Shown here in pieces: positions 35,408-44,116 of a stretch of DNA of 64,000 nucleotides. This stretch comes from JAIPDZ01 sp034522175 (GTDB taxonomy: Bacteria > Desulfobacterota > DSM-4660 > Desulfatiglandales > Desulfatiglandaceae), in contig JAXHLQ010000001.1 of NCBI GenBank assembly GCA_034522175.1, positions 2,480,001 through 2,544,000 on the forward strand, written 5' to 3'. The notes under the pieces are model-generated. The model was not told the origin of the DNA. It did not search any database and was given only the letters and a program-made list of their open reading frames with translations. The position numbers and the translations under genes were made by a program. The stretch's first letter is position 1, and every line of letters starts with the position of its first letter.

Positions 35408-35778
35408 ACCTCGCCACCATCCGTTTGTGTTTTGGATGTTAGAACGATAACGACCTGATGACGAATGTTTTCGGCTTGACATAATTCAAGGAGAATTGAT
35501 ATTTTGTTCTTCCTAAACAGCGTCTGGTTCCATAGGCCTACCGTAAGACCGGTTTTGAAATGAACCTATCGACGACACACCGGAGACGACCGGTTTGATT
35601 TGTCATGATCAGATAGTTCCTCGCATGGGCTTCCGTAAAGCGCCCTCCCTCTGTTTCTATAAAAACGATGATAATGATAATATTAGGTCAGCACGAGGCA
35701 GGTGGTTCCTGTCGAGGCACTGTGCCGACCTCTGGTCTTGAGTAATTAAAAGGCGTGTATAATGAAAGGAGTTTGGCC
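35408..35778. other. Intergenic region before the envelope cluster
   Basis: This 371-bp gap has no supported gene. A TATAAT box lies at 35758-35763, but it overlaps the ribosome site region of the next gene, so it is not called a promoter. A short protein-like stretch can be read on the minus strand near 35540-35680 but it lacks a start. Confidence 0.5.
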
Positions 35779-36936
35779 ATGAAAGCAATACAGAAAAGTA
35801 TGGTGTTGATGTGGGTCTCAATGTTGAGCCTTCTATTGCTCTGCCCATTGAGTTGGGCCATCGAGACCACTGCCGTGGGCGAGGGACGGACCCGTCAGGA
35901 GGCCATTAATAATGGCATACGGACCGCGGTGGAGCAGGCCCTGGGAACCCTGGTCAAGTCATCCACCCAAGTGAGCCAGGGAAAGCTGGTGTGGGACAGA
36001 ATCGCCTCGGCCAGTGCGGGGTATGTGAAAAAATACGATGTCATTGCCGAGGGCAAAGATCCGGTCAGTGATGTGTACAAAGTTAAATTGAACGTGAGCA
36101 TTGATGATCATAAGCTTCAAAATGCGGTGGATGAATATATCGAGGACCCTCGGGCACAAAGGACCTTTCAAGAAACGCAATTTGATGAACGCAAAATCGT
36201 GGTGGTGTATCAGCCCCGGACCGGATTTGACCTCCCGGCCGATTCCAAGGGGGTGCAAACCGTCATGGACCTGATCCAGGATAAGTTGAGTGGATATGGG
36301 TTCAGGGTGTTTCTCCCTGATCAGCTGGTTCGAATCAAAGGCAGGGTGTCGGAGATGGTGGTGGATGAAGAATCGGCCATCAATCTGGCAAGACAGGAAG
36401 CGGCCGACGCCGCCGTGACCGTCAGTTTTGATGCGGCCAAGAAACCCACAGCGGACGGATACAATCTCATATTGTGTACCTTGTCACTAAAGGCCTTTGA
36501 TACCAGCACCGGGGAGTTGTTTGCGAATGTTCAGGACCGCGATAAAACCATCGCACGGGGAGGCGATTACGGCATAGAAGACGGCGTGGCCCGGGCCGCC
36601 ATCAAGGTGGGGCCGAGGACCGTAGAGCGGCTCACCAAAAAGATCGTCAACCGATTCAGCACCAAGAGAGCCAAATTTGTCATGCTCGCCTTCAGGAACA
36701 TTTCCGCCAAAAATCAATTCAGGGTGGAGAGTATTCTGGAGGAGATCGGCTGGCGGTATCGTGTTGCCCGCCAGACCGGGAACTATGTGGAATTCGAAGT
36801 CTTCTCCGAGGCCGACCCCACATCGGTGCGAATGACCATGAGAAAGGAAATTCAAAAGGCCCAGCTCCCGCTTACGCCGGCTGAGATGGTGGGCAGCCGG
36901 GTCATCTTCGACGGAAAAGATACTGGAGGATATTAG
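35779..36936 (+). CDS. Exported FlgT-like protein
   Basis: A 385-residue exported protein; the ATG at 35779 follows GAAAGGAG and starts a signal peptide (MVLMWVSMLSLLLLCPLSWA). The first domain (about residues 30-115: ETTAVGEGRTRQEAINNGI, TAVEQALGT, VYKVKLNVSI) looks like the N-terminal domain of FlgT, a protein best known around Vibrio flagella. The middle (about 130-270) has alternating strands and helices resembling its second domain. The last 120 residues resemble a repeated phosphate-binding-like or POTRA-like fold. There are no flagellar genes in the window, so an envelope role separate from flagella is likely. Confidence 0.6.
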   Translation: MKAIQKSMVLMWVSMLSLLLLCPLSWAIETTAVGEGRTRQEAINNGIRTAVEQALGTLVKSSTQVSQGKLVWDRIASASAGYVKKYDVIAEGKDPVSDVYKVKLNVSIDDHKLQNAVDEYIEDPRAQRTFQETQFDERKIVVVYQPRTGFDLPADSKGVQTVMDLIQDKLSGYGFRVFLPDQLVRIKGRVSEMVVDEESAINLARQEAADAAVTVSFDAAKKPTADGYNLILCTLSLKAFDTSTGELFANVQDRDKTIARGGDYGIEDGVARAAIKVGPRTVERLTKKIVNRFSTKRAKFVMLAFRNISAKNQFRVESILEEIGWRYRVARQTGNYVEFEVFSEADPTSVRMTMRKEIQKAQLPLTPAEMVGSRVIFDGKDTGGY

Positions 36937-37900
36937 ATGAAACGCTATGCATGGCTTTTTGCCATCCTTATGCCGCTGAGCCTGGGGGCCTGCGCCACCA
37001 TGGGACCGTCCACAAAAGGGGCCCTGGTCAATGTGTACAGACCCAACCCGGTCAAGGAATCCATGGTGTGCTCTGTGGAGGGAAAATCGGGCATCTCCTA
37101 CATGTACGTGGGGCCGGAAACCGTCAGCGGATCGATCAGGCCAGGAGGAGAAAAAGGTCATTGCCCAGTATGCAAAGGCCGTCCTGGGGGAGACACGGTT
37201 TATCAATCCGGTCTCCATGGCCTCCATAGAAGGGGAGTATCCGGATCTCAGTATCCGGGTGCACCGGTTTTCGGTTCAAACCCAAAAAGGGGGGAATCGT
37301 CTGAGCATGGACGGGATATTTCAGGCCAGTTTTTCCATCCGTCAGGCGGGGTATCTCGAGTGCTCCACGGGCAGCCCCATCCTTGTTGAAAAGCACTATG
37401 AAATGCCCGCATACAAACAGGATAAGCTCCCTTCGAGGCCGCTGGTGGAACAGCAGTTGGTTAAGGAAGCGGTCCGCCGGGTGGTGAGGCAGTTTGTTCC
37501 GGTTAAGAGCCAGGTCCTACGATCGGTCAAGTCAGGGAGTGAGCTGAGTGGTCAGGCGGCCGCCATGATTGATGCGGGAAACTGTATGGGGGCATATGAA
37601 CTGCTGAAACCAGTGGTTTCCAATCCCGCCTGTGAGGATGCGGACAGCCTCTACAATGCGGGGGTTGCCGCGGAATGCGCAGCATGGAATGCGGCCAATG
37701 ATCAGAAGACCCAGTTTCAATACTTGAGAAAGGCCGGGGAGTACTATGGAAAGGCCGCCATGTTGCGCCCTGGTGATAAAGAAATTCAGCAGGCCAAGGG
37801 GGAGTTGGACTACGAACTGCACACCTTTTTTTCCTCCTTTGAGCGTCAGGAAAAAACCAAAAAGACCCTGGATGATCTGAAGGCCCCCAAAAGCTTCTGA
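36937..37900 (+). CDS. TPR-like lipoprotein, frameshifted
   Basis: A lipoprotein starting at ATG 36937, directly after the stop of the FlgT-like gene, with lipobox LSLGAC. The frame breaks near 37140-37143 (ATCAGGCCAGG): dropping one base joins SIR to QEEKKVIAQYAKAVLGETRF and continues to 37900. The C-terminal third (LSGQAAAMIDAGNCMGAYE, LYNAGVAAECAAWNAAND, YYGKAAMLRPGDKEIQQ) has a TPR-like helical pattern. The joined protein has about 320 residues. Probably an outer-membrane or periplasm-facing partner of the neighbouring exported proteins. Confidence 0.65.
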
Positions 37901-37923
37901 CCTTTCATCTGGACAACCGTCGG

Positions 37924-39285
37924 GTGGGTCCATACGAATTGAGTGAAAAGAATCATAAACCGGTGAGAAGCGTGCTGCTTGTGTTGTGTGTGATCCTTCT
38001 TGCGCCGGGGTGCATGCGGGCCATCGAACAGGCCACCGGGCTGGAGTTGTCCAAAAACATGAATCCGGTCATGGAACTGGAGATGAACCTGGTTTTTCTT
38101 GATGAAATTGCCGCCTACACCAAGCTGAATGAGATGATTCTAAAGCGGGTGCCGATTTCCATGGATGACCCTTGGCCTGTATTGCTGAATCATTACACGC
38201 AGGATCCAAAGGAGGGTGAAGAAAGGGCCAAGGAATACTACGATGCGTGCCTGAATGATCTGCTCAGAAATGATTTCTTTTTTTACAGGACCTATGATAC
38301 GGCCCTGTATTTCAACCTTCTCGGTACGGGGGGGGCAAAGGCCTTACTGGCCCGTGCCGTCATTTCGGCAAGGGACCTCCTTGTTATTGAAGGCGCTAAG
38401 GCGCTGGGCAGGCGTTACGAACATGCCAAGTGGATCGTCAGTTACTATCCTCTCGGCTGCAAGTGCCCGTATTTCAGCCGCCGATTCGGATCTTTGAACC
38501 CCGGATCGATGGAATGTCTTCAAGTAAAGCCGCTTATCCAATGTCCATTTTTTGTGGATCCCACGGAGATGATGCTCTATGAATATCTTTTCGGAGAAGG
38601 GGGTTTTGATTCCTGGGTGGAGCTTCAAATCCGTCCAGAATGCTTCCGTGTGGTGGAAGGCGAACGGCTCGGCACATTCGAAGAGGTGTATTATACCCTC
38701 CTTCCTGATCACCTTCAAGAGAGCATCAGGAGAATGGACGACGAAGTGAATATGACCGGGAGCGATCTGGAAGCCACCAAAGCCCTCCTGGAAGACGATG
38801 GTCTTCCATCCCGGGAAGTGAACCGCCTGGAAAAGGAGAAAGAACGCCTTGATGCACTTTTGGACAAGAAGCTGAGCGCTCAGAAAAAACTATATGAGCA
38901 GGCCGAATCCATGCTGGAGGCGACGCCTGAGAAGGTGAAAAAGGCCAGAACGCTTTTGCTGGTGGCGGACTTTATTGAAAACGGATTTGCAGAAATCTCG
39001 ACGGCCATGACCGCATTGAGTATTAAACTTGCGGACGACCTTCTGGCCCTTTCGGCCTTCGGCACCGAGCAGATCACCAGCAGCATGACCTACCTGGTGA
39101 CCCAGGGCGTGGCCAGCGGATCGTTTGCGGCCAAACGGGCGGAGCTTTTGGGAAAGCGGCTTATTTCACTCCCGGTGAACTATGCCCAGGTCTGGGGATA
39201 TGCCACGGCCCAGAAATATCGGGTGAGCAAGTACAGGGCGTATTTGGAGGCCTTGGTCAAGATGGGAGAAAAACCAAACACCTGA
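37924..39285 (+). CDS. Lipoprotein of unknown function
   Basis: A lipoprotein of about 450 residues. No ATG is available; GTG 37924, TTG 37939 and GTG 37963 are candidates, the last giving a compact signal peptide (VRSVLLVLCVILLAPGC) with lipobox APGC. The first half contains a cysteine-rich patch (YPLGCKCPYFSRRFG, MECLQVKPLIQCPFF), the second half a helical coiled-coil section (about 270-350) and a hydrophobic helical end (FAEISTAMTALSIKLADDLLALSAF). Family not recognised. It lies within a run of exported proteins on the same strand. Confidence 0.65.
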   Translation: MGPYELSEKNHKPVRSVLLVLCVILLAPGCMRAIEQATGLELSKNMNPVMELEMNLVFLDEIAAYTKLNEMILKRVPISMDDPWPVLLNHYTQDPKEGEERAKEYYDACLNDLLRNDFFFYRTYDTALYFNLLGTGGAKALLARAVISARDLLVIEGAKALGRRYEHAKWIVSYYPLGCKCPYFSRRFGSLNPGSMECLQVKPLIQCPFFVDPTEMMLYEYLFGEGGFDSWVELQIRPECFRVVEGERLGTFEEVYYTLLPDHLQESIRRMDDEVNMTGSDLEATKALLEDDGLPSREVNRLEKEKERLDALLDKKLSAQKKLYEQAESMLEATPEKVKKARTLLLVADFIENGFAEISTAMTALSIKLADDLLALSAFGTEQITSSMTYLVTQGVASGSFAAKRAELLGKRLISLPVNYAQVWGYATAQKYRVSKYRAYLEALVKMGEKPNT

Positions 39286-39346
39286 GCTATGGCTAACTCC
39301 ACAGTCCAAAGTCCTCATAAGGTATTGATATTATTAGATAGCCAAA

Positions 39347-39482
39347 TTCGACAACGTCATTTCGGCGAATCCCGGATCGGGGTCCGGGACAGGCACCGGA
39401 ATCCAGTATTGTTTCAATAGGTTAAACACTCTGGATGCTGGTCGAAGATCCCGGACTTAGCGGGGATCAGGTTCGGCATGAC
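39347..39482. repeat. Imperfect intergenic palindrome
   Basis: The 272-bp gap 39286-39557 contains GTCATTTCGGCGAATCCCGG near 39355 and a complementary-looking CCCGGACTTAGCGGGGATC near 39452, the familiar pattern of a dispersed extragenic repeat (cattccggcgaa / gcgggaatga type). The arms are degenerate. No gene was seen here. Confidence 0.45.
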
Positions 39483-39557
39483 TAGAGAACTTTGGACTCT
39501 CAAGTGGCTAAGAATGTTTACGAGAATATTGTGTCATCAACTCAAGGAGGTAAAAAA

Positions 39558-40760
39558 ATGAAAAGACACATTGCGGTGGCCCTGGTCCTTGGCCTTATCT
39601 GGACGGTGAGTGGATGTGCGACCAAACGTATGACACCCGTATCCGAAGAGGATAATCCGGCCCACCACTATCTGATGGGGATGGAACTGATCGACAAGGG
39701 GAACCTTGGCGAGGCCCAGGCCCGGTTCGACCGGTCCTTGAAACTGGATCCGGAGTATGCGCCGGCCATGGCCGGGAAGGCCCTGGTGACGGCCTGCCGG
39801 ACCGGGCAGATGGAAGACAAATCCCATCAATCGGTTGAGCTGGAGCGAGCCCTCGATCTATTGGATGATGCCATGGATGAGGCCGAAGGAGACTCTGAGA
39901 AATTTATTGCCGAGGTGACCGGTATCCGGGTCTACACCCATGCCAGGCCCAAGAAATGGCTCAAGAAAGCCAAAGGGTGTTACAAGGATGCCATGGGCCT
40001 GAAAAACGTGAAAACCGAGGACCTGCCCTACTATCGCAATAAAGAAGCGGCCCATTATTTTATGGGTGTGGCCTATTACCGGGACTACCGCTTTCGAGAT
40101 GCAGAGGATGTGCTGGCCAGGTTGATGGCCGCCACTCCGGGTCGCTGGCACGAACCTGCCGGGAAGCTGTTCAAAAAGGTCCATAAAATCATCCGGGCTT
40201 CCGCCAGCTTTACCCTGACCGATGTGGCCAAGCGCATTGCCGTCAAGGATGAGGTATGCCGGGCTGATGTGGCGGCGCTTCTCGTGGATGAGTTGCATCT
40301 GGACCGGCTCATGGCGGGTCGCCTGGGACCCACGAAGAAGGAGAAGCCAGCCGATTTTATTCCGGCGGACGTGCGCGGCCATTTATTCAAATCCGAGATT
40401 CTGATCGTTCAGAAATGGGGGCTTCGAGGACTGGAACCCCTTTATGACAAGACCTCCAAGGCCTATCTGTTCGAACCCGATAAACCGGTCTCCCGGGAGG
40501 AGCTGGCCTTTATTCTGGAGGACCTGTTGATCAAAATCACCGGGGACGAGGCCCTGGCCACCCGGTATTTCGGTCAGAAAAATTCCCCCTACCCGGATGT
40601 CCCGCCCACCGATGCCTCGTTTAATGCCATAATGAACGTGGTGAACCGGGGGCTTATGGAACCGAACATTTCAGGGGCCTTCCGGCCTGATGACCATACG
40701 GATGGAGCGGAACTCCTGCTCTCTGTTATGCGGTTGAGAAACGTAATGAACGTGAAATAA
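39558..40760 (+). CDS. Lipoprotein with TPR repeats and a C-terminal SLH-like domain
   Basis: A 400-residue lipoprotein starting at ATG 39558 behind AAGGAGG, lipobox TVSGC. The N-terminal half has TPR repeats (HHYLMGMELIDKGNLGEAQ, FDRSLKLDPEYAPAMAGKAL, YFMGVAYYRDYRFRDAEDVL). From about residue 320 the sequence FEPDKPVSREELAFILEDLL, SPYPDVPPTDASFNAIM and FRPDDHTDGAELLLSVM has the pattern of SLH (S-layer homology) modules, which bind cell-wall polymers. In a Gram-negative they usually mark outer-membrane anchoring proteins that bind peptidoglycan. It starts the downstream LPP20/AsmA/DUF799 group. Confidence 0.75.
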   Translation: MKRHIAVALVLGLIWTVSGCATKRMTPVSEEDNPAHHYLMGMELIDKGNLGEAQARFDRSLKLDPEYAPAMAGKALVTACRTGQMEDKSHQSVELERALDLLDDAMDEAEGDSEKFIAEVTGIRVYTHARPKKWLKKAKGCYKDAMGLKNVKTEDLPYYRNKEAAHYFMGVAYYRDYRFRDAEDVLARLMAATPGRWHEPAGKLFKKVHKIIRASASFTLTDVAKRIAVKDEVCRADVAALLVDELHLDRLMAGRLGPTKKEKPADFIPADVRGHLFKSEILIVQKWGLRGLEPLYDKTSKAYLFEPDKPVSREELAFILEDLLIKITGDEALATRYFGQKNSPYPDVPPTDASFNAIMNVVNRGLMEPNISGAFRPDDHTDGAELLLSVMRLRNVMNVK

Positions 40761-40776
40761 GATAAGGAGGTTTGCC

Positions 40777-41760
40777 ATGAAAACAGTGTTTAAGATGAGT
40801 ATGTTTTGGTTGGGGACCCTTCTGCTCGTGACCGGGGCATGGGCAGCGGAAGAATGGCAGAGCATCACCGATCCGGTGAAGGTTTTCGAAGAAGGGTATG
40901 TGCAGGTCGTCGGCGTGTCAGAGGAGGGACAAAGCCGATTCAAGGCCATGCGGGCCGCGACAGTGGTGGCGCAGCGGGACCTGCTGGAGATCCTGGAAGG
41001 CCTGCGTCTGTACGGCGAGACCACGGTAAGAGACGGCATGCTCCAATCCGACAATATTCGTACCTCTGTGGAAGGCATGGTGCGGGGGGCCATGAAATGC
41101 GGTGAGAAATATCACGACAGCAGGGGGTATGCGGAGGTCTGCATGCGGGTGCATATTCGGGGAAAAGGCGGGATGTACGACGTGATCCTCCCCCTTATTC
41201 AGGAACAAAAGCTCATGCCCAAAGATACGTCCTATTACAGGCCCAAGCTGATCCCCAAGGTGGTTACGGAAACAGCCCCTGCCCCGACCCAAAGGGAGGG
41301 GGGCACGCCCCCGGTGAAACCCCCAGGCCGCCGGCCGCTCCGGAGCGGGAGACCGTAAAACCAGAGGCGAGTGCCGGTACCGCCCAGGCCGGAGGTGGCC
41401 AAGCCCTCTGAAATCAAAGTTGTTTTTGACGGCTTGATCGTGGACGTTCGTGATTACCCGTTCAAGCCCGCTCTTGTGAACACCATTGTGACGGACAAGG
41501 ATGAAGTGGTGTTTGATCCCTCTAAAATTTTGAGCGAGATTCTGGTGGAACGGGGATGCGGCGGGTTCACCACTGACCCCAACAAGGCAAAGGCTCTTCT
41601 CGAGAGCTGGGGGAGCAAAAAACCCATGACGGTGAAAGGGATCTCGGTCATCAAGATGACCAATGCCGAGGTCTCCGGAGACGATGCAGCGGCCATCTAT
41701 GTGCACGACAAAAAGAGCAATCTGCTGGCGAATGCAAAGGTGGTATTCCTTCTCAAATAA
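40777..41760 (+). CDS. LPP20-like exported protein, with two compensating frameshifts
   Basis: Starts at ATG 40777 behind AAGGAGG with a signal peptide ending AWA. Residues 25-130 resemble LPP20 (VKVFEEGYVQVVGVSEEG, MRAATVVAQRDLLEILEGL, AEVCMRVHIRG). The frame stops at 41356-41358, but a missing base at the C5 run 41320-41324 and an extra base near 41380-41395 would keep it open through a Pro-rich linker (APERETVKPEASAG) into the C-terminal domain SEIKVVFDGLIVDVRDY that ends at 41760. LPP20 proteins are small outer-surface lipoproteins of Helicobacter and Vibrio; this member has a long extension. Confidence 0.65.
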
Positions 41761-41794
41761 AAGGCATAATCTTTCAGGGATGCCCCAGCGGGTT

Positions 41795-41836
41795 CCGATC
41801 CCGCCCGAGGCCACCATGGGCGGATCGGGGCCCCTT
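41795..41836 (+). terminator. Possible terminator between LPP20-like and AsmA-like genes
   Basis: CCGATCCCGCCC (41795-41806) and GGGCGGATCGG (41818-41828) form a stem with one bulge, followed by GGCCCCTTTT. It sits between two genes that may otherwise be co-transcribed. Confidence 0.4.
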
Positions 41837-41908
41837 TTCTCCCCCGCCCGTCAAAAGATAACGGTGGGCCTCACGCTGGCTGCTGTTTCCCCATAGGGAG
41901 GCTTGAAC

Positions 41909-44116
41909 ATGAAAAAAAAGATCTTCATTATCACGGGTGCATCATTGGTCTTCATTGCCTCGGTGGCATTTGCCGCCGGTGTGTATATCAATGCCAACAT
42001 CGAAGACCTCACCCGCAAGCATGTGGGCGCCGGGATACAGTTCGATTCGATTCGATTCCGCTACTCACCCATGCCCAATATCCTTTTGACCGATGTACAG
42101 GTGGATTACGACCAAAACAGGGCCGAAATTCCTTCCCTTACACTCTATCCCGATCTTCTCGCCCTCATGAAGGGACGGATTGTCCTGGACAGGGTGGTGG
42201 TGGAGGATCCCCGTATATTTGCCGAGAGGACCACTCCTGCTACCCCTTCAGGGCCCCGGACCTCCCCCATGCTGACCCCCGCGGGAATCCCGGCGGAGCG
42301 GGTGAGAGGGCTCCAGATCAAAGGCGGTCAGATGATCCTGAAAGGGCATGACGGCAGCCGTCCGGTCTCCTTTGCAGTGGCCATGGAGAATATTGAAAAA
42401 TCAGGCCAGGCCATAAAGGTTCAGGTCACGGACTTTACCCTTGACGAACTGGGCATCCGGTTTGCCGGCAATATTGCCATATCCTCTTTTTCCCCGCTCA
42501 AGCTCCAGGTGGAGGCACCGGAGGCCTCCTTGAATCCGGCGGAAATAAAGGATTTTCTCATACGGTTTGGGTTTATCAAAGAGGACCTGGGTCACCAGAT
42601 CCCTAAAATAACCCACATTGCGGCCAAGGATTTTACACTCGACATTGATCCGGACGTGGAAAAATTCCAGCTTTCTTCACAGACCCTCCAGTTTGACCAA
42701 AACCAGCTGACAGATGTCTCGGTCGGCCTCCTGAAAGGAGGGCGGTATGACGTCAAGTGCGCCGAGTTGCTTCTCGAAGCGGGTACCGTTCACCAGTGGC
42801 TCAAGGAGAATCCCAAAGGGAGAGAGGCACTCGACAGCCTCCTGGATAAGGCAAGGCTGAAGGATCTCAGTGCGCAGGGAAAGGTGAAATTATCTGCTGT
42901 GGAGCTGAGCGGCACCCAGGGGGAAGAGACCGCGCTGAACGGATCCATGAATCTCAGCACAGAAGGTCTGAAAGTTCACCTAATATCTGAAACCGGAGAA
43001 GAACAGGACTTTACCATCAGCCGACTGGACACCCGGGTGACCGTAGAACAGGGCCAACCGGCTTTACAGATAAGCCAACTTCAATTCAGTTCCCTCAAGG
43101 GAGGAACCGGCCTGATCCGTACCACCATGGCCTTCCCCCTGAGATTGCAGGACATCACCTTCAACACCACCCTGAACTCTCTCAAGGTCTTTGATACCAC
43201 CCTGAACGGCCGGGCTTCTAAAAAAAAGGAAGCCCCTTTCACCTTTGATATGGCGGCTTTCGGCCCTTCTCTGGAATTTCGAGCCCAGGGAGTCCTCAAG
43301 GTGCCCGAGAAAGACGGAATGGATTTTCAGGCCCGGTTTGCCGATCTTCGATTGATTCGGCAACCCTCCCCAAAGGCCGAGTCTACCCAAAAACCGGGTC
43401 TCGGGCAGGACAAGGACTTCGATTTTACGCTCGTCAAAGGAAAGGAGATCACCGGAGAGGCCTTTGTCAAGACCCTTGCCTATAACGAGTGGCCCGAACT
43501 CGATGATGTGAATCTCTCCCTGGCGTGCCGGAACGACCGGGCCGTGATCAAAGGGTCGGTCCGGCTGTGCCAGACCAACCTGCACCTCGGGGCGGTGCTG
43601 TTGCCCCCGAACCGGTTGGTGGCGCAGATTGAAGGCAAAGGGGCCCACATGGACCTGACCTCCTTTATCGCCTGCTTTTCCAAAGAGCTCCCCCTGTTTC
43701 TGACCGGAAAAATGACCCTGGTGGCCAATCTGTTTGCCGAAGGGGAAAACCCCGGAAAACTCCTGAATACAGCCCAGGGAGAGGTGATCCTCACCCTGAG
43801 GGAGTGTACAGTGCACAGGCTGGCCAACCTGGATTCCCGTCTCGCTTTTTTCTTAGATATACTGGCCACGGCGGGAGTAGGCATCGGCAAGATCGATGCC
43901 GTCAATTTTGACAGCGGCATGGCCAGGGCCAATGTGAAAGACGGCCGGGTCATCCTGGATCGTTTTTCCCTGCGGGGACCGCTCTTAGATACCTGGGGCG
44001 AGGGGGAGTTTTCCTTGAAAGACAGGCGTCTGAGATTGACCGGACAGGTCCAGACCGGCCTGGGGATTATCAAAGACCTGGACATCGATCGGGTGCTGGT
44101 AAAAAAGGAGACATGA
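41909..44116 (+). CDS. AsmA-like envelope protein (intact copy)
   Basis: A 735-residue protein with one N-terminal membrane helix (IFIITGASLVFIASVAFAAGVY) and a long periplasmic beta-rich chain. The ATG at 41909 follows GGGAGG; an upstream TTG at 41903 lies within the spacing. Repeated segments with patterns such as RYSPMPNILLTDVQVDYDQN, VVVEDPRIFAERTTP and LRGPLLDTWGEGEFSLKDRR at the end match AsmA/DUF748-like proteins. Relatives bridge the periplasm and move phospholipids between membranes. Its end overlaps the next gene by 4 bp (ATGATG). Residues from about 447 are repeated in a second copy at 55055-55909. Confidence 0.75.
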   Translation: MKKKIFIITGASLVFIASVAFAAGVYINANIEDLTRKHVGAGIQFDSIRFRYSPMPNILLTDVQVDYDQNRAEIPSLTLYPDLLALMKGRIVLDRVVVEDPRIFAERTTPATPSGPRTSPMLTPAGIPAERVRGLQIKGGQMILKGHDGSRPVSFAVAMENIEKSGQAIKVQVTDFTLDELGIRFAGNIAISSFSPLKLQVEAPEASLNPAEIKDFLIRFGFIKEDLGHQIPKITHIAAKDFTLDIDPDVEKFQLSSQTLQFDQNQLTDVSVGLLKGGRYDVKCAELLLEAGTVHQWLKENPKGREALDSLLDKARLKDLSAQGKVKLSAVELSGTQGEETALNGSMNLSTEGLKVHLISETGEEQDFTISRLDTRVTVEQGQPALQISQLQFSSLKGGTGLIRTTMAFPLRLQDITFNTTLNSLKVFDTTLNGRASKKKEAPFTFDMAAFGPSLEFRAQGVLKVPEKDGMDFQARFADLRLIRQPSPKAESTQKPGLGQDKDFDFTLVKGKEITGEAFVKTLAYNEWPELDDVNLSLACRNDRAVIKGSVRLCQTNLHLGAVLLPPNRLVAQIEGKGAHMDLTSFIACFSKELPLFLTGKMTLVANLFAEGENPGKLLNTAQGEVILTLRECTVHRLANLDSRLAFFLDILATAGVGIGKIDAVNFDSGMARANVKDGRVILDRFSLRGPLLDTWGEGEFSLKDRRLRLTGQVQTGLGIIKDLDIDRVLVKKET